Shown here: one piece after another, positions 39,417 through 48,260 of the stretch
How positions within the stretch are numbered: the first letter of the stretch is position 1
Layout of the letters: the number at the start of each line of letters is the position of its first letter
NCBI GenBank assembly: GCA_043809745.1
Contig: JBDROU010000056.1
Location: forward strand, 1 to 56,800
DNA length: 56,800 nt
Direction: 5' to 3'
Source of the DNA: JBDROU01 sp043809745 [NCBI: bacterium]
GTDB taxonomy: Bacteria > Elusimicrobiota > JBDRMW01
Position numbers and translations under genes: made by a program
The notes under the pieces: generated by a model
Database searches by the model: none
Told to the model about the DNA's origin: nothing
The model's input: only the letters and a program-made list of their open reading frames with translations

Positions 39417-40223
39417 CTAATTATTTTCAAATTTGAATAATTCATAAGCATTATAATTAGTAATTTCAGCAACTTTCTCCAAACCTATACCGCATATTTT
39501 ACCGATTTCTTCAGCAACATTCCAAAGAAAAGACGGTTCATTTCTCTTCCCGCGGAAAGGAACTGGAGCTAGGAAAGGAGAATCGGTCTCCAGTAGAATA
39601 TTATCGATCCCAACTTCTTTAACGATATTCTTCAATTTTTCATTTTTCTTGTAAGTTACCGGCCCATCTATACCTAAATAGAATCCATATTCTATAGCTC
39701 TTCTGGCAAATTCCAAATCACCTGAAAAGCAATGAAAAACACCTATCTTTTTATTTGATTTGCTGATAAAATGTTTTAATACTTCTAACATCTCCTTCTG
39801 CGCGTCGCGGCAATGAATGATTAAAGCTTTTTCTCCATCTTTCCAGACAGTTAACTGCTGTTCAAATGCAATAATTTGTTTTTCATGTTGAGAATAGTCT
39901 TTGTAAAAATCAAGCCCTATCTCTCCCATAGCAACTACCCTTTTACTGCTTTGGAGATTTAAATAACTTTTCTTAAACTCCTCTGCGCGATTTTGGCCGC
40001 AAAATAGATCAGCATTATGAGGATGCTCCCCCAAAGCAACATATATATCATCTTTCTGGTTAACAAAACTTAAAGCATCATTCCATTTATCCAATGTATC
40101 ACTAATTTCCAATATTTTATCTATGCCGTTTGAAAACGCTCTATTAAGCACATCCTCCCTGTCATTATTAAAGGAGGATTCTAAAAGGTGCGTATGTGTA
40201 TCTGTGATTTTATTGATATGCAC
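39417..40223 (-). CDS. tatD: TatD-family DNase
   Basis: A 268-residue metal-dependent hydrolase. Motifs: T-D-T-H-T-H-L near the start (metal His pair), A-L-G-E-H-P-H-N-A, A-M-G-E-I-G-L-D-F-Y, I-I-H-C-R-D-A, V-F-H-C-F-S-G and L-L-E-T-D-S-P. The family acts in DNA repair and 3'-5' exonuclease processing. The start appears to be GTG and overlaps metG by one base. It is the last gene of the tmk-holB-PSP1-metG-tatD run, an order also found in Bacillus. Confidence 0.9.
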   Translation of the reverse strand: MHINKITDTHTHLLESSFNNDREDVLNRAFSNGIDKILEISDTLDKWNDALSFVNQKDDIYVALGEHPHNADLFCGQNRAEEFKKSYLNLQSSKRVVAMGEIGLDFYKDYSQHEKQIIAFEQQLTVWKDGEKALIIHCRDAQKEMLEVLKHFISKSNKKIGVFHCFSGDLEFARRAIEYGFYLGIDGPVTYKKNEKLKNIVKEVGIDNILLETDSPFLAPVPFRGKRNEPSFLWNVAEEIGKICGIGLEKVAEITNYNAYELFKFENN

Positions 40224-41740
40224 TATTGCCTAGGGAATAATGGTAATATTTTATCAAAGCTTTTGTTACTTTGTTCTATTTTAATTAAATTGTACTTAAA
40301 AAGTTCAACACAGACTTTTTCTATCTCTTCTACGCAGTTTATTGACTCCCATATTTTACAGGCAGTATGAGGCATGATTGGATATATAAAAATAGCAACT
40401 AATTTTACCATACAGTACAGGTCTAAGAGTACTTTTTCCAAATCAGGATCGGATTTCTTGGCCATACTCCACGGAGCCTTTATTTCTATGTATCTATTAG
40501 CGCTTTCTATAACTTTCCATATACAGAAAAGCGACTGCTGAAATTGGGCAGAGTCATAGGATAATGAGATATCTTTTATTAATGATTCAATATTTTCCAC
40601 CGGCAGCGATTTAACTTCTTTTTTTCCTCTTTTAAATCCAGCTGTAAGATATTTGTCCAGCATATTCATTGTGCGGGAGACAAGGTTGCCCAAATCATTG
40701 GCTAAATCATGATTATACCTTCTTAAGAAAGCCTCCCTGGAAAAATCACCATCAGCGCCAAAAGATATCTCCCTAAAAAGAAAATAACGGAGCGGATCTA
40801 TCCCGTACTTTTCAACTATTTCCAACGGATATATCACATTCCCTTTAGATTTTGATATTTTATCGCCTTCGTTAGTCCACCAGCCGTGCGCAAACACTTT
40901 TTTCGGCAGCTCTAAACCGTACGCCTTCAACATAGCCGGCCAGATAACCGCATGAAACTTAAATATCTCCTTGCCCACAAAATGTATATCACACGGCCAA
41001 AGCTGAGAAAATTTCACTTTATCCGCCAAAAACCCGGCACCCGTCAAATAATTTAACAAGGCATCAAACCATACATATATAGTATGGGATTTATCAAACG
41101 GAACTGGAATGCCCCATTTTACCTTTAATCGTGATACAGATAAATCTCTTAACCCGGTCTTAACGAAATTTATTATCTCGTTTGCTCTTTCTTTTGGTTG
41201 AAGAAATTCCGGATTCCTTTCGTAAAATTCAAGCAAAAAGTCTGTATATTTGGATAACCTGAAAAAATAGCTTTCTTCTTCCACTTCCTTAAGTTCTCTT
41301 TTGCATTCCGGGCAAACCTCTCCCGTTATCTGAGAAGCTGTATAATATGTTTCGCAATAAACACAGTACCAGCCTTTATAAATTCCTTTGTAAATCTCAT
41401 CCTTGTCATATAATGCCTGGAAAAACTCCTGCACAACCGTTCTATGCCTTTTTTCTGTAGTACGTATAAAATCATCATAAACGATATCTAGTTCCTTCCA
41501 CAAATTCTTGAACGATGCAACTATAGGCTCTATGAATTTCTCTTCGGAAATATTATTATTCTGCGCCGTTTGGCTAATTTTCAAACCGTGCTCATCTGTG
41601 CCTGTAAGAAAGTAAACATCTTTGCCCATCAATTTCTTCCAAAGCACAATAGTATCCACCGCTATAGTAGTGTAGGCATGCCCAATATGCGGTATATCAT
41701 TTACATAATAAATAGGTGTCGTAAAATAATATCTCTTCAT
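40223..41740 (-). CDS. metG: Methionyl-tRNA synthetase
   Basis: A protein of about 505 residues. It has P-I-Y-Y-V-N-D-I-P-H-I-G-H (the HIGH motif), two Cys pairs (C-V-Y-C and C-P-E-C) for the zinc knuckle, and K-I-S-K-S-K-G-N (the KMSKS loop). No C-terminal tRNA-binding domain is present, so it is the shorter form. ATG 41740 is preferred over the upstream frame opening (41764) because its ATGA overlaps the PSP1-gene stop and the following residues are M-K-R-Y-Y-F-T-T-P. Confidence 0.95.
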   Translation of the reverse strand: MKRYYFTTPIYYVNDIPHIGHAYTTIAVDTIVLWKKLMGKDVYFLTGTDEHGLKISQTAQNNNISEEKFIEPIVASFKNLWKELDIVYDDFIRTTEKRHRTVVQEFFQALYDKDEIYKGIYKGWYCVYCETYYTASQITGEVCPECKRELKEVEEESYFFRLSKYTDFLLEFYERNPEFLQPKERANEIINFVKTGLRDLSVSRLKVKWGIPVPFDKSHTIYVWFDALLNYLTGAGFLADKVKFSQLWPCDIHFVGKEIFKFHAVIWPAMLKAYGLELPKKVFAHGWWTNEGDKISKSKGNVIYPLEIVEKYGIDPLRYFLFREISFGADGDFSREAFLRRYNHDLANDLGNLVSRTMNMLDKYLTAGFKRGKKEVKSLPVENIESLIKDISLSYDSAQFQQSLFCIWKVIESANRYIEIKAPWSMAKKSDPDLEKVLLDLYCMVKLVAIFIYPIMPHTACKIWESINCVEEIEKVCVELFKYNLIKIEQSNKSFDKILPLFPRQ

Positions 41741-42531
41741 TTCTTCTCTCGCACTTTGCAGCATGGGAATTTAGAAACCTTCCCTTCGCCCAGATCAACC
41801 GTTATTTCCTTTGAAATACAGTTTACCATTATTACAGTCCCTTCACCTTCCGGAGTCTTGACTTTGCTTTTTACTTTTGGCAGCTCTTTTTTAGTTTCAG
41901 AATAATGATTGTATTCAAATGACACACAGCACATAAGCCTGCCGCATACCCCTGAAATCTTAGCGACATTCAGGGCTATATCCTGCTCTTTAGCCATCTC
42001 CATGCTTACAGGCGTAAAATCCCTCAAAAACCTGTTGCAGCACAACACCTGCCCGCAAGGTCCTAACCCGCCAATCATCTTAGCTTCATCCCGCACGCCT
42101 ATTTGCACCATCTGAATCCTTGTCTTTAATATATGGCCTAAATCCTTAATGAGCACCCTGAAATCCACCCGGTTATCAGCTGTATAATAAATAAAGAGTT
42201 TTGAACGATCGAAAGTAAAATCAATAAATGTTAATTTCATATCAAGATCGCGAGCTTCTATATTATCAAGAACTACCAATAATGCTTTTTTTGCTTTTGC
42301 TTTATTATCAATTATCCTTTTTTGATCCTCAACTGTTAACTTACGCACTACTTTCCCAATTTCACCAGTATCTTTCTCTATCATTCTTTCGGGTTCAACT
42401 ACTATGCCAACCTCCTGTACATCATCCGTTTCAACAATAACTTTATCATTACAGCTCAAATCATGATGGCCTGCATCCGCATAATATTTATCCTTTGTTT
42501 TTCTTATCTGAACACCCACGAGAATCGGCAT
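41737..42531 (-). CDS. PSP1-domain protein, RicT/YaaT-like
   Basis: A 264-residue protein with the PSP1 signature region: L-F-I-Y-Y-T-A-D-N-R-V-D-F-R, then the cysteine-bearing G-G-L-G-P-C-G-Q-V-L-C-C-N and G-V-C-G-R-L-M-C-C-V-S-F-E. Bacillus RicT(YaaT) binds an iron-sulfur cluster through such cysteines and supports RNA maturation. Gene order (holB-PSP1-metG-tatD) matches the Bacillus yaaT neighbourhood. It overlaps metG by four bases (ATGA). Confidence 0.88.
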   Translation of the reverse strand: MPILVGVQIRKTKDKYYADAGHHDLSCNDKVIVETDDVQEVGIVVEPERMIEKDTGEIGKVVRKLTVEDQKRIIDNKAKAKKALLVVLDNIEARDLDMKLTFIDFTFDRSKLFIYYTADNRVDFRVLIKDLGHILKTRIQMVQIGVRDEAKMIGGLGPCGQVLCCNRFLRDFTPVSMEMAKEQDIALNVAKISGVCGRLMCCVSFEYNHYSETKKELPKVKSKVKTPEGEGTVIMVNCISKEITVDLGEGKVSKFPCCKVREKK

Positions 42532-42534
42532 ATA

Positions 42535-43467
42535 TTATAACTCCTTCATTTTTAAGAATAGATCAAGGCAAATAAGCTGGGGATTAACAAAATGCTCATG
42601 CCTATAACCTGCCTGCAAAATATACTTGACATGGTCCATCTCCGCATTAGTTAGATATTTATTACGGCGGTAAGTTTCAAGCAATCCCTTCAAAAAATCA
42701 TCCATAGTATCTTTGCTTCCCGTAAGCGTATCCAGCCATTCAATCATATCGGCTGAATTAGCGCCTTTTTTAAGAAAATTAACAAAAATATCGCCGCCGG
42801 ACATATCCTCCCCTTTAGAAGACTCTGCCAGTAAACCAGGCGAGGCATTATAGGAATAATAATCCTGATCTGTTACTTCATAACTAAGATTAGCCGCTAC
42901 TTCCTTGAAAAGTTTTTTGCTTAAAGGATAAAAGTTGATCATCTGGCTTCTTGATATTATTGTAGGAAGTATTTTGTGTATTTTATCTGTTATAAATATA
43001 AAAATAGTCCTTCCCGGCGGTTCTTCCAGCGTTTTAAGAAGAGCGCCCGAAGCGTCGTCCGTAAGCCTGTCTGCTTGATCAAATATTATTACTCTAAAGA
43101 TATTCTCGCCTGAAACAAAATTTAACCTGCGCACCAATTCATGAATTGTTTCTATCTTATAATAAAAACTTCTTTTCTTCTCTTTTGTACCCAGGATTTG
43201 AGCCTGCCATTCAAAATCCAGATTGATGACATCCGGATTATTTTCATGTTCAATTAAACGGCAACTGCGGCATTCGTTACAGCTGTCAATATCAATTGTC
43301 GGGCTGTTACAATTCAACAGTTTTGCAAAAGCCTTAGCGGTACTTTGCTTGCCCACGCCTTTTTGTCCATGAAATATATAGAAATGAGGCAAACGGCTAT
43401 TCTTAAACTGATTCTTAAGTATTTTGACAGCGTAATCTTGTCCTTTAATATTTGAAAAACTGAACAT
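42535..43467 (-). CDS. holB: DNA polymerase III delta'-subunit-like clamp-loader protein
   Basis: A 310-residue AAA+ protein. A Walker A variant G-Q-K-G-V-G-K-Q-S-T near residue 38 is followed by a Cys4 zinc module (C-N … C-N-E-C-R-S-C). Further on are D-Q-A-D-R-L-T, L-L-K-T-L-E-E-P-P and I-S-R-S-Q. This is the delta'/DnaX-like architecture of bacterial clamp loaders. It lies three bases from the PSP1 gene and ten from tmk, the usual order. Confidence 0.88.
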   Translation of the reverse strand: MFSFSNIKGQDYAVKILKNQFKNSRLPHFYIFHGQKGVGKQSTAKAFAKLLNCNSPTIDIDSCNECRSCRLIEHENNPDVINLDFEWQAQILGTKEKKRSFYYKIETIHELVRRLNFVSGENIFRVIIFDQADRLTDDASGALLKTLEEPPGRTIFIFITDKIHKILPTIISRSQMINFYPLSKKLFKEVAANLSYEVTDQDYYSYNASPGLLAESSKGEDMSGGDIFVNFLKKGANSADMIEWLDTLTGSKDTMDDFLKGLLETYRRNKYLTNAEMDHVKYILQAGYRHEHFVNPQLICLDLFLKMKEL

Positions 43468-43476
43468 TTATTTACC

Positions 43477-44109
43477 CTACTTTAAGAAAGTATCAACAAT
43501 ATTGCAAATCTTGGCAAAAGTAGCCCTTGAATCTTTATCCTGTCTTACTAATTTTATTCTATTTGGATAACTCTTCAAAAGATATTGAAATCCCTTTTTT
43601 ACCTTTTTATGAAACTTAATGCTCTCATTCTCTAAACGATTAGCCCCATCCTTTCCCAACTGCGCTCTGGCTCTCTTTAATCCTTTTTCTACCGGGAGAT
43701 CAATGAATATTGTCAAATCAGGTTCAGCGTCCCGAGTAACGATTTTATTAAGTTCTGCAATAACCTTTATGTCTAATCCGCGCCCAAAACTCTGGTAAGC
43801 AATGGTTGAATCTGTAAAACGGTCGCAGATAACGATTTTGCCTTTATCTAGATTAGGCTTTATTAGTTCCTCAATATGCTGCGCGCGGCTGGCCTCATAT
43901 AACATCAATTCAGCCAGCGGCACCACACTTTCTTTTTTATTGAGGACTATATTCCTTATACCTTCAGCTAGTTTAGTCCCGCCCGGTTCTCTGGTAAATA
44001 CGACGCTAAAACCCTTCTTTCGCAAATAAGCAGTGAGTTTTTTTGCATGGGTTGTTTTTCCGGACCCTTCCGTACCTTCAAAAGTAATAAATATTCCTTT
44101 TTTATTCAT
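43477..44109 (-). CDS. tmk: Thymidylate kinase
   Basis: A 210-residue enzyme phosphorylating dTMP. Walker A is F-E-G-T-E-G-S-G-K-T-T; the DRX-like R-E-P-G-G-T loop and the D-R-F-T-D-S-T-I-A-Y-Q motif are present, with I-D-L-P-V-E-K-G-L-K-R-A-R. The length is normal. It begins the tmk-holB-PSP1-metG-tatD run and follows the pilin-like gene by about 40 bases. Confidence 0.93.
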   Translation of the reverse strand: MNKKGIFITFEGTEGSGKTTHAKKLTAYLRKKGFSVVFTREPGGTKLAEGIRNIVLNKKESVVPLAELMLYEASRAQHIEELIKPNLDKGKIVICDRFTDSTIAYQSFGRGLDIKVIAELNKIVTRDAEPDLTIFIDLPVEKGLKRARAQLGKDGANRLENESIKFHKKVKKGFQYLLKSYPNRIKLVRQDKDSRATFAKICNIVDTFLK

Positions 44110-44146
44110 TAATCTTTAATTAGAAAATTAACTTATTAGCGAGCAT

Positions 44147-45364
44147 TTAGTATATTGTTGCATCAGAGTATGCTTTTGCAGGCCATTCAAGAGTTGCATC
44201 CTTTTTGTCATTCATATCCAACTCCTCCAGCTCATATGGCACTATTACTTTAGATTTAACCGGAATTTCGAGCATATCATTATAATAAACTGACACACTG
44301 CCGGAATCAATGATATCTCCCTTTATTACCATAGCCCCATACAGAGAATGATGATTTTTTACGATTAAATTGCCCCCAACATATAAGAAACCATCAAGCC
44401 ATAAAGGATTTTGTTTATTAAAAGAATATGTATTTGAGTTTTTATTATACCCTACATCCGCAGGATATTCATCCATTGCGGTAGTATCTATATTCCTGTA
44501 TTCTTTCCAAATTTTTTCCCCGAGTTCTACTGTTTTTACACCATTCCCATATCCGCTTAATTCAAGATTGCCAAAAACTATTACAATACCTTTCAAGAAA
44601 TACTCACCTTCAAACTTTACATCGTTCTCAAAATACCAATGGCTTCTGCCATCATCTTGGACGCCGGTTTGAACAAGATTGTCTTTATCAAAGTATCTTC
44701 CTTCTTCTTTAGATTTCAACTTAATACTCTCTAAATCAATCCCCGGAAATTCAGATAAGTACTGATAACTCCACCATTCGGTACAGTCAGTATTTGGCCT
44801 TTCAATACCATTGTTATCACGATTAACCACTTCCCCTGCTGAATACTTTCTGGGAAAAGTATCCCATCCGGCTTCTATAAGTTTGGAAGCAAAAATCGTT
44901 CCCCAATGAACGTTCAATTTCTTTCTTAAATTTATGCTCTTCCCCCATAAAGGACCCACAATTGAAGTTACACGATACAATCTCCTGAATCCCTTAATTT
45001 CATTCAACTTTGATTTAGAAAAAACTGTCATCCAGATATTATCAGGCAGTTTTGAATCTGCTGATACATCTATAATATAATTGATCGATTTACTGCCATT
45101 TTTATAAGTATGCGTCATGTCAAAACTATATCCTGGAATTCTTTCGCCTCTCACCAATTTTTCATATCCAAAATTATCCAGCTTTTTATACCCCTCTTCA
45201 AAAATATTATATATAGATTCTTGATATTCCTTGCTGAAATACTTATTATCATAATCATTCACAAGAAACATACTCACAGGTATAAACAGCAATACAACCA
45301 GCAGTATCATTAGTATTATCACAAATGCCTGGCCGCTAATATTTCTTAATTTAGTTAAACTCAT
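44147..45364 (-). CDS. Hypothetical envelope protein with N-terminal membrane helix
   Basis: A 405-residue protein with a short N-terminus (M-S-L-T-K-L-R-N-I-S-G-Q-A-F), then one long hydrophobic helix (V-I-I-L-M-I-L-L-V-V-L-L-F-I-P-V-S). The remaining ~370 residues are extracytoplasmic-looking, with many aromatic and Gly/Asn turns. A late region (V-I-V-F-G-N-L-E-L-S-G … L-Y-V-G-G-N-L-I-V-K … A-M-V-I-K-G-D-I) reads like right-handed beta-helix or bactofilin/PilX-like strands. Pilus-assembly PilX proteins have this layout, but I cannot assign it. Its start overlaps folD by ATGA, and it is inserted between folD and tmk. Confidence 0.6.
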   Translation of the reverse strand: MSLTKLRNISGQAFVIILMILLVVLLFIPVSMFLVNDYDNKYFSKEYQESIYNIFEEGYKKLDNFGYEKLVRGERIPGYSFDMTHTYKNGSKSINYIIDVSADSKLPDNIWMTVFSKSKLNEIKGFRRLYRVTSIVGPLWGKSINLRKKLNVHWGTIFASKLIEAGWDTFPRKYSAGEVVNRDNNGIERPNTDCTEWWSYQYLSEFPGIDLESIKLKSKEEGRYFDKDNLVQTGVQDDGRSHWYFENDVKFEGEYFLKGIVIVFGNLELSGYGNGVKTVELGEKIWKEYRNIDTTAMDEYPADVGYNKNSNTYSFNKQNPLWLDGFLYVGGNLIVKNHHSLYGAMVIKGDIIDSGSVSVYYNDMLEIPVKSKVIVPYELEELDMNDKKDATLEWPAKAYSDATIY

Positions 45365-46218
45365 TTCAGTGCCAAAACAGATCTTAATGTATTTTTCATA
45401 AGCATTGCTATCGTCATAGGCCCAACCCCGCCTGGAACAGGAGTTATATATGAGGCTTTTTTCTTAATATTCTCAAAATCAACATCCCCGGCCAATCCGG
45501 TATTAGTCCGGTTCATACCGACATCCACAACAACCGCTCCATCTTTAACAAAATCCTTTGTTACGTATCTTCCCTTTCCGATAGCAGCAACTACGATATC
45601 CGCCTGGCTGGTTACCTTGGGCAAATCAACAGTCCTTGAATGGCAATAACACACAGTTGCATTATTAGCCAAACACATCATCCCCAAAGGTTTACCAACA
45701 ATATTAGACCTGCCCAATATTACCAATTTTTTTCCTTGCAAAGAAATTGAATACCTCTTGAAAAGCTCAATTACTCCCGCAGGGGTGCACGGAAGAAATG
45801 TTAATTCTTCCATCTCTTTCCACGTTTTTTTGGTAAAAAACTTTCCCAAGTTAATCGGATGAAAGCAATCAACATCCTTTTCCGGCGAGATAGCATTTAT
45901 AACTGTATCAGAATTAATATGCGGCGGAAGCGGCAGCTGTACTAATATTCCATTTATTTTATCCTTTTCATTTAATTTCTTGAGCGTTGAAAGAAGCTCA
46001 GTTTCAGGTATATTTGCATCTAACTGGTAATGCTCAGAATAAATCCCAACTTCTTCGCAGGCTTTTATCTTGCTTTTTACATATATTTCACTGGCCGGAT
46101 CTTCTCCCACCAAAACAGTTGCAAGTCCCGGTTTTTTGCTTAAAGTGCTTATTTCAGCTTTTACTTCGCTTCTAATCTCTGCTGCGACCTTTTTCCCATC
46201 AATAATTTCCACCGGCAT
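45361..46218 (-). CDS. folD: Bifunctional methylenetetrahydrofolate dehydrogenase/cyclohydrolase
   Basis: A 285-residue enzyme. Conserved blocks are present: V-G-E-D-P-A-S-E-I-Y-V-K-S-K, V-Q-L-P-L-P-P-H-I, P-E-K-D-V-D-C-F-H-P, P-C-T-P-A-G-V-I-E, G-R-S-N-I-V-G-K-P and V-P-G-G-V-G-P-M-T-I-A-M-L. Length is normal. AAGGAGAACAT lies directly before the ATG. The final bases overlap the downstream envelope gene's start. Confidence 0.95.
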   Translation of the reverse strand: MPVEIIDGKKVAAEIRSEVKAEISTLSKKPGLATVLVGEDPASEIYVKSKIKACEEVGIYSEHYQLDANIPETELLSTLKKLNEKDKINGILVQLPLPPHINSDTVINAISPEKDVDCFHPINLGKFFTKKTWKEMEELTFLPCTPAGVIELFKRYSISLQGKKLVILGRSNIVGKPLGMMCLANNATVCYCHSRTVDLPKVTSQADIVVAAIGKGRYVTKDFVKDGAVVVDVGMNRTNTGLAGDVDFENIKKKASYITPVPGGVGPMTIAMLMKNTLRSVLALK

Positions 46219-46254
46219 ATGTTCTCCTTTTTAACGTTTTTGCAATAATTGCAC

Positions 46255-46722
46255 TCAAATAATATTTAATTTCTTTGCTAACACTTCAAGATTCTCTACA
46301 TCTTCTCTATTATATCGGAGCAAAACTTCTAATGATTCCCGATCACCTTTTATATAGCTTTCCCAAAGAAGAAGCGCATCATATCCGGAGATTCCTTCTG
46401 TATCACGCGATATTCCTAGTAGCATCTCAACCTTTTTAAGACCACCGTAAAGATTATTAGACCAGCAATCAAACATTAAATCTCTGTGTTCAAAAACCTC
46501 ACCCAAGTTAACACCCGTAAAGCGTTGAATTACCGGGAAATCAAATCTGGAACCATTATAAGTAAAAATCTTTTTTACACCTTGTAATAATTCAAGAATA
46601 TTTTGCTTATTATTGTTATCGCCGACCAACTGCCTGGAACCAATTAATGGTCTGAATACCCCTGTTACCGTAATCGTACCACTAAATGAAGTTTCTATAT
46701 CAAGAAAAGCAAAATGATCCAT
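46255..46722 (-). CDS. RNase H-like DEDD exonuclease (YprB-type)
   Basis: A 155-residue protein with the ribonuclease H-fold pattern: A-F-L-D-I-E-T (DxE) at the N-terminus, F-T-Y-N-G-S-R-F-D-F-P (D) and C-terminal Y-N-R-E-D-V-E-N-L (Asp). This arrangement fits the YprB/RNase_H_2 family of predicted exonucleases. It overlaps the next gene by one base. It is short for the family, as if only the nuclease core is kept. The substrate (DNA or RNA) is not deducible. Confidence 0.7.
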   Translation of the reverse strand: MDHFAFLDIETSFSGTITVTGVFRPLIGSRQLVGDNNNKQNILELLQGVKKIFTYNGSRFDFPVIQRFTGVNLGEVFEHRDLMFDCWSNNLYGGLKKVEMLLGISRDTEGISGYDALLLWESYIKGDRESLEVLLRYNREDVENLEVLAKKLNII

Positions 46723-47729
46723 TACAATTTCCTCAATTTCTTAAAAGCTTTTGAAACCGTCTTCCAAACCAAATCATACCTGGGTGAATATAGTCCATCA
46801 ATCAGCTCCCCGCCGTCATAACTCCAGGCAGCCATATTCCTTACACCGGCATCATACGCAGCAATCGCTGCATCTTCTATCTCATATTCTTTCCCCTTAG
46901 GCAGTTTCATTGCCTGTATCCAGATATGAGGCTCTTTTTTATAATTATTGCAGCTGTCAACTACCCTTTTTGAGAAATCCCAAACAAACTTCCGCGGGTT
47001 ATGCTTAAAATGCCAGCGCCAATACGGATCACATCCAAATATATCAACATTGGATAATGAAGCTGCCCTTTCCCAGATCAAATCATATTGCGCAATGCCT
47101 CTGATAGCATAGATCGTCAATGCGTTCTTCAACCCCTGCTTTTTAGCAAAACTCATCATATCTTCTAAAAATGAGCCTATAGTATTTAAACGAAAATCTC
47201 TAGATCTGGCATCAAGTCTGTCAGGCATATCACAATCAAATTCCTTTTTATATTTCTCCCTGCATACCCAGCACGTACATGCATATATGCCTTTTAACTC
47301 CAGATTGATATCCATGTAGTAATGCGGCTCATCCCAAAAAATAACCTGCCCGCCCAAAGTAGAAATCGTTCTAATCCAATCTTTCATATATAAACGAAAA
47401 TCCGGATTATTAAAACATGCGCATGGAACAGATCTTCCGTTAGAAAGAAACTGCCACGCCCTCCTGTGCTCCAATAGAAACTTAGAAAAAGCCTCCCCAC
47501 CGAATACTCCCCCAAGAGCCCACGGATCAACCCATACGGTTAAGCCCATACGCCTGGCTTCCTTAACAATCTCGCCAAAAGCTCCCTTATGAAATATAAG
47601 ATCGGACTCGCTGAAAGGCAGCACAACATAGTTGCAGCAACCGCTTATCTCAGATAAATCCTTTTTCGCATGGCTTTTATAATAATTTCCAAAATAACTT
47701 ACACCCAGGCTTAAATCAGTTTTTTTCAT
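46722..47729 (-). CDS. Predicted TIM-barrel glycoside-hydrolase-like protein
   Basis: A 335-residue cytosolic protein (no signal peptide). It alternates strands and helices and carries V-W-V-D-P-W-A-L-G-G-V-F-G-G, I-F-W-D-E-P-H-Y-Y-M, C-T-C-W-V-C-R-E-K-Y and D-P-Y-W-R-W-H-F. The pattern of W/D/E-rich strand ends is typical of glycoside-hydrolase-type TIM barrels, and W-D-E-P could hold a catalytic Glu. I do not recognise a named family. It is coupled to the exonuclease gene by a one-base overlap and follows yajQ by 5 bases. Confidence 0.5.
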   Translation of the reverse strand: MKKTDLSLGVSYFGNYYKSHAKKDLSEISGCCNYVVLPFSESDLIFHKGAFGEIVKEARRMGLTVWVDPWALGGVFGGEAFSKFLLEHRRAWQFLSNGRSVPCACFNNPDFRLYMKDWIRTISTLGGQVIFWDEPHYYMDINLELKGIYACTCWVCREKYKKEFDCDMPDRLDARSRDFRLNTIGSFLEDMMSFAKKQGLKNALTIYAIRGIAQYDLIWERAASLSNVDIFGCDPYWRWHFKHNPRKFVWDFSKRVVDSCNNYKKEPHIWIQAMKLPKGKEYEIEDAAIAAYDAGVRNMAAWSYDGGELIDGLYSPRYDLVWKTVSKAFKKLRKL

Positions 47730-47734
47730 AACAA

Positions 47735-48220
47735 TTATCTGTAATTCACAAACTGCAGATCAAGGTCAATATTAGAATTCTTTAAGTATGCTATCACCAC
47801 CTGCAGCTCATCCTTAGCTTTACTTGAAACCCTTACCTGATCGGATTGTATTGACGCTTGAACTTTAAACTTGTTATCTTTAATCAGTCTTACAATCTGT
47901 TTTGCTGTTTCCTGTGGGATTCCCTGTTGTATAGAAATCCTCTGTCTAATACATCCTCCTTGCGCAGGCTCTTTCTGTTTATACCGCAGATTTTTGGTTG
48001 GTATTCCGCGGGACGCAAATCTTTTCAGCAAAATTTCCAGAATACTCTTGAGCTTGTAATCATCATCCGCTAAAATTACCACATCTTCTTTTTCTTGTTG
48101 TATCTGCGATTTAGTCCCTTTGAAATCATACCGGTTAGAAATCTCTCTTGCTGCTTGATCTATAGCATTTGTTACTTCTTGGAAATTAATTTTCGAAACA
48201 ATATCAAATGAATATTCCAT
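47735..48220 (-). CDS. yajQ: YajQ-family nucleotide-binding protein
   Basis: A 161-residue protein with the family's signatures: F-D-I-V-S-K-I-N, Q-A-A-R-E-I-S-N-R-Y-D-F-K-G, L-R-Y-K-Q-K-E-P-A-Q-G-G and L-Q-F-V-N-Y-R at the C-terminus. YajQ proteins bind nucleic acid or, in some bacteria, c-di-GMP. A strong GGAGG ribosome binding site precedes the ATG. Confidence 0.92.
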   Translation of the reverse strand: MEYSFDIVSKINFQEVTNAIDQAAREISNRYDFKGTKSQIQQEKEDVVILADDDYKLKSILEILLKRFASRGIPTKNLRYKQKEPAQGGCIRQRISIQQGIPQETAKQIVRLIKDNKFKVQASIQSDQVRVSSKAKDELQVVIAYLKNSNIDLDLQFVNYR

Positions 48221-48260
48221 GCTCCCTCCTTCTTTTAAAATATATAAATCGTTTCCCGGA

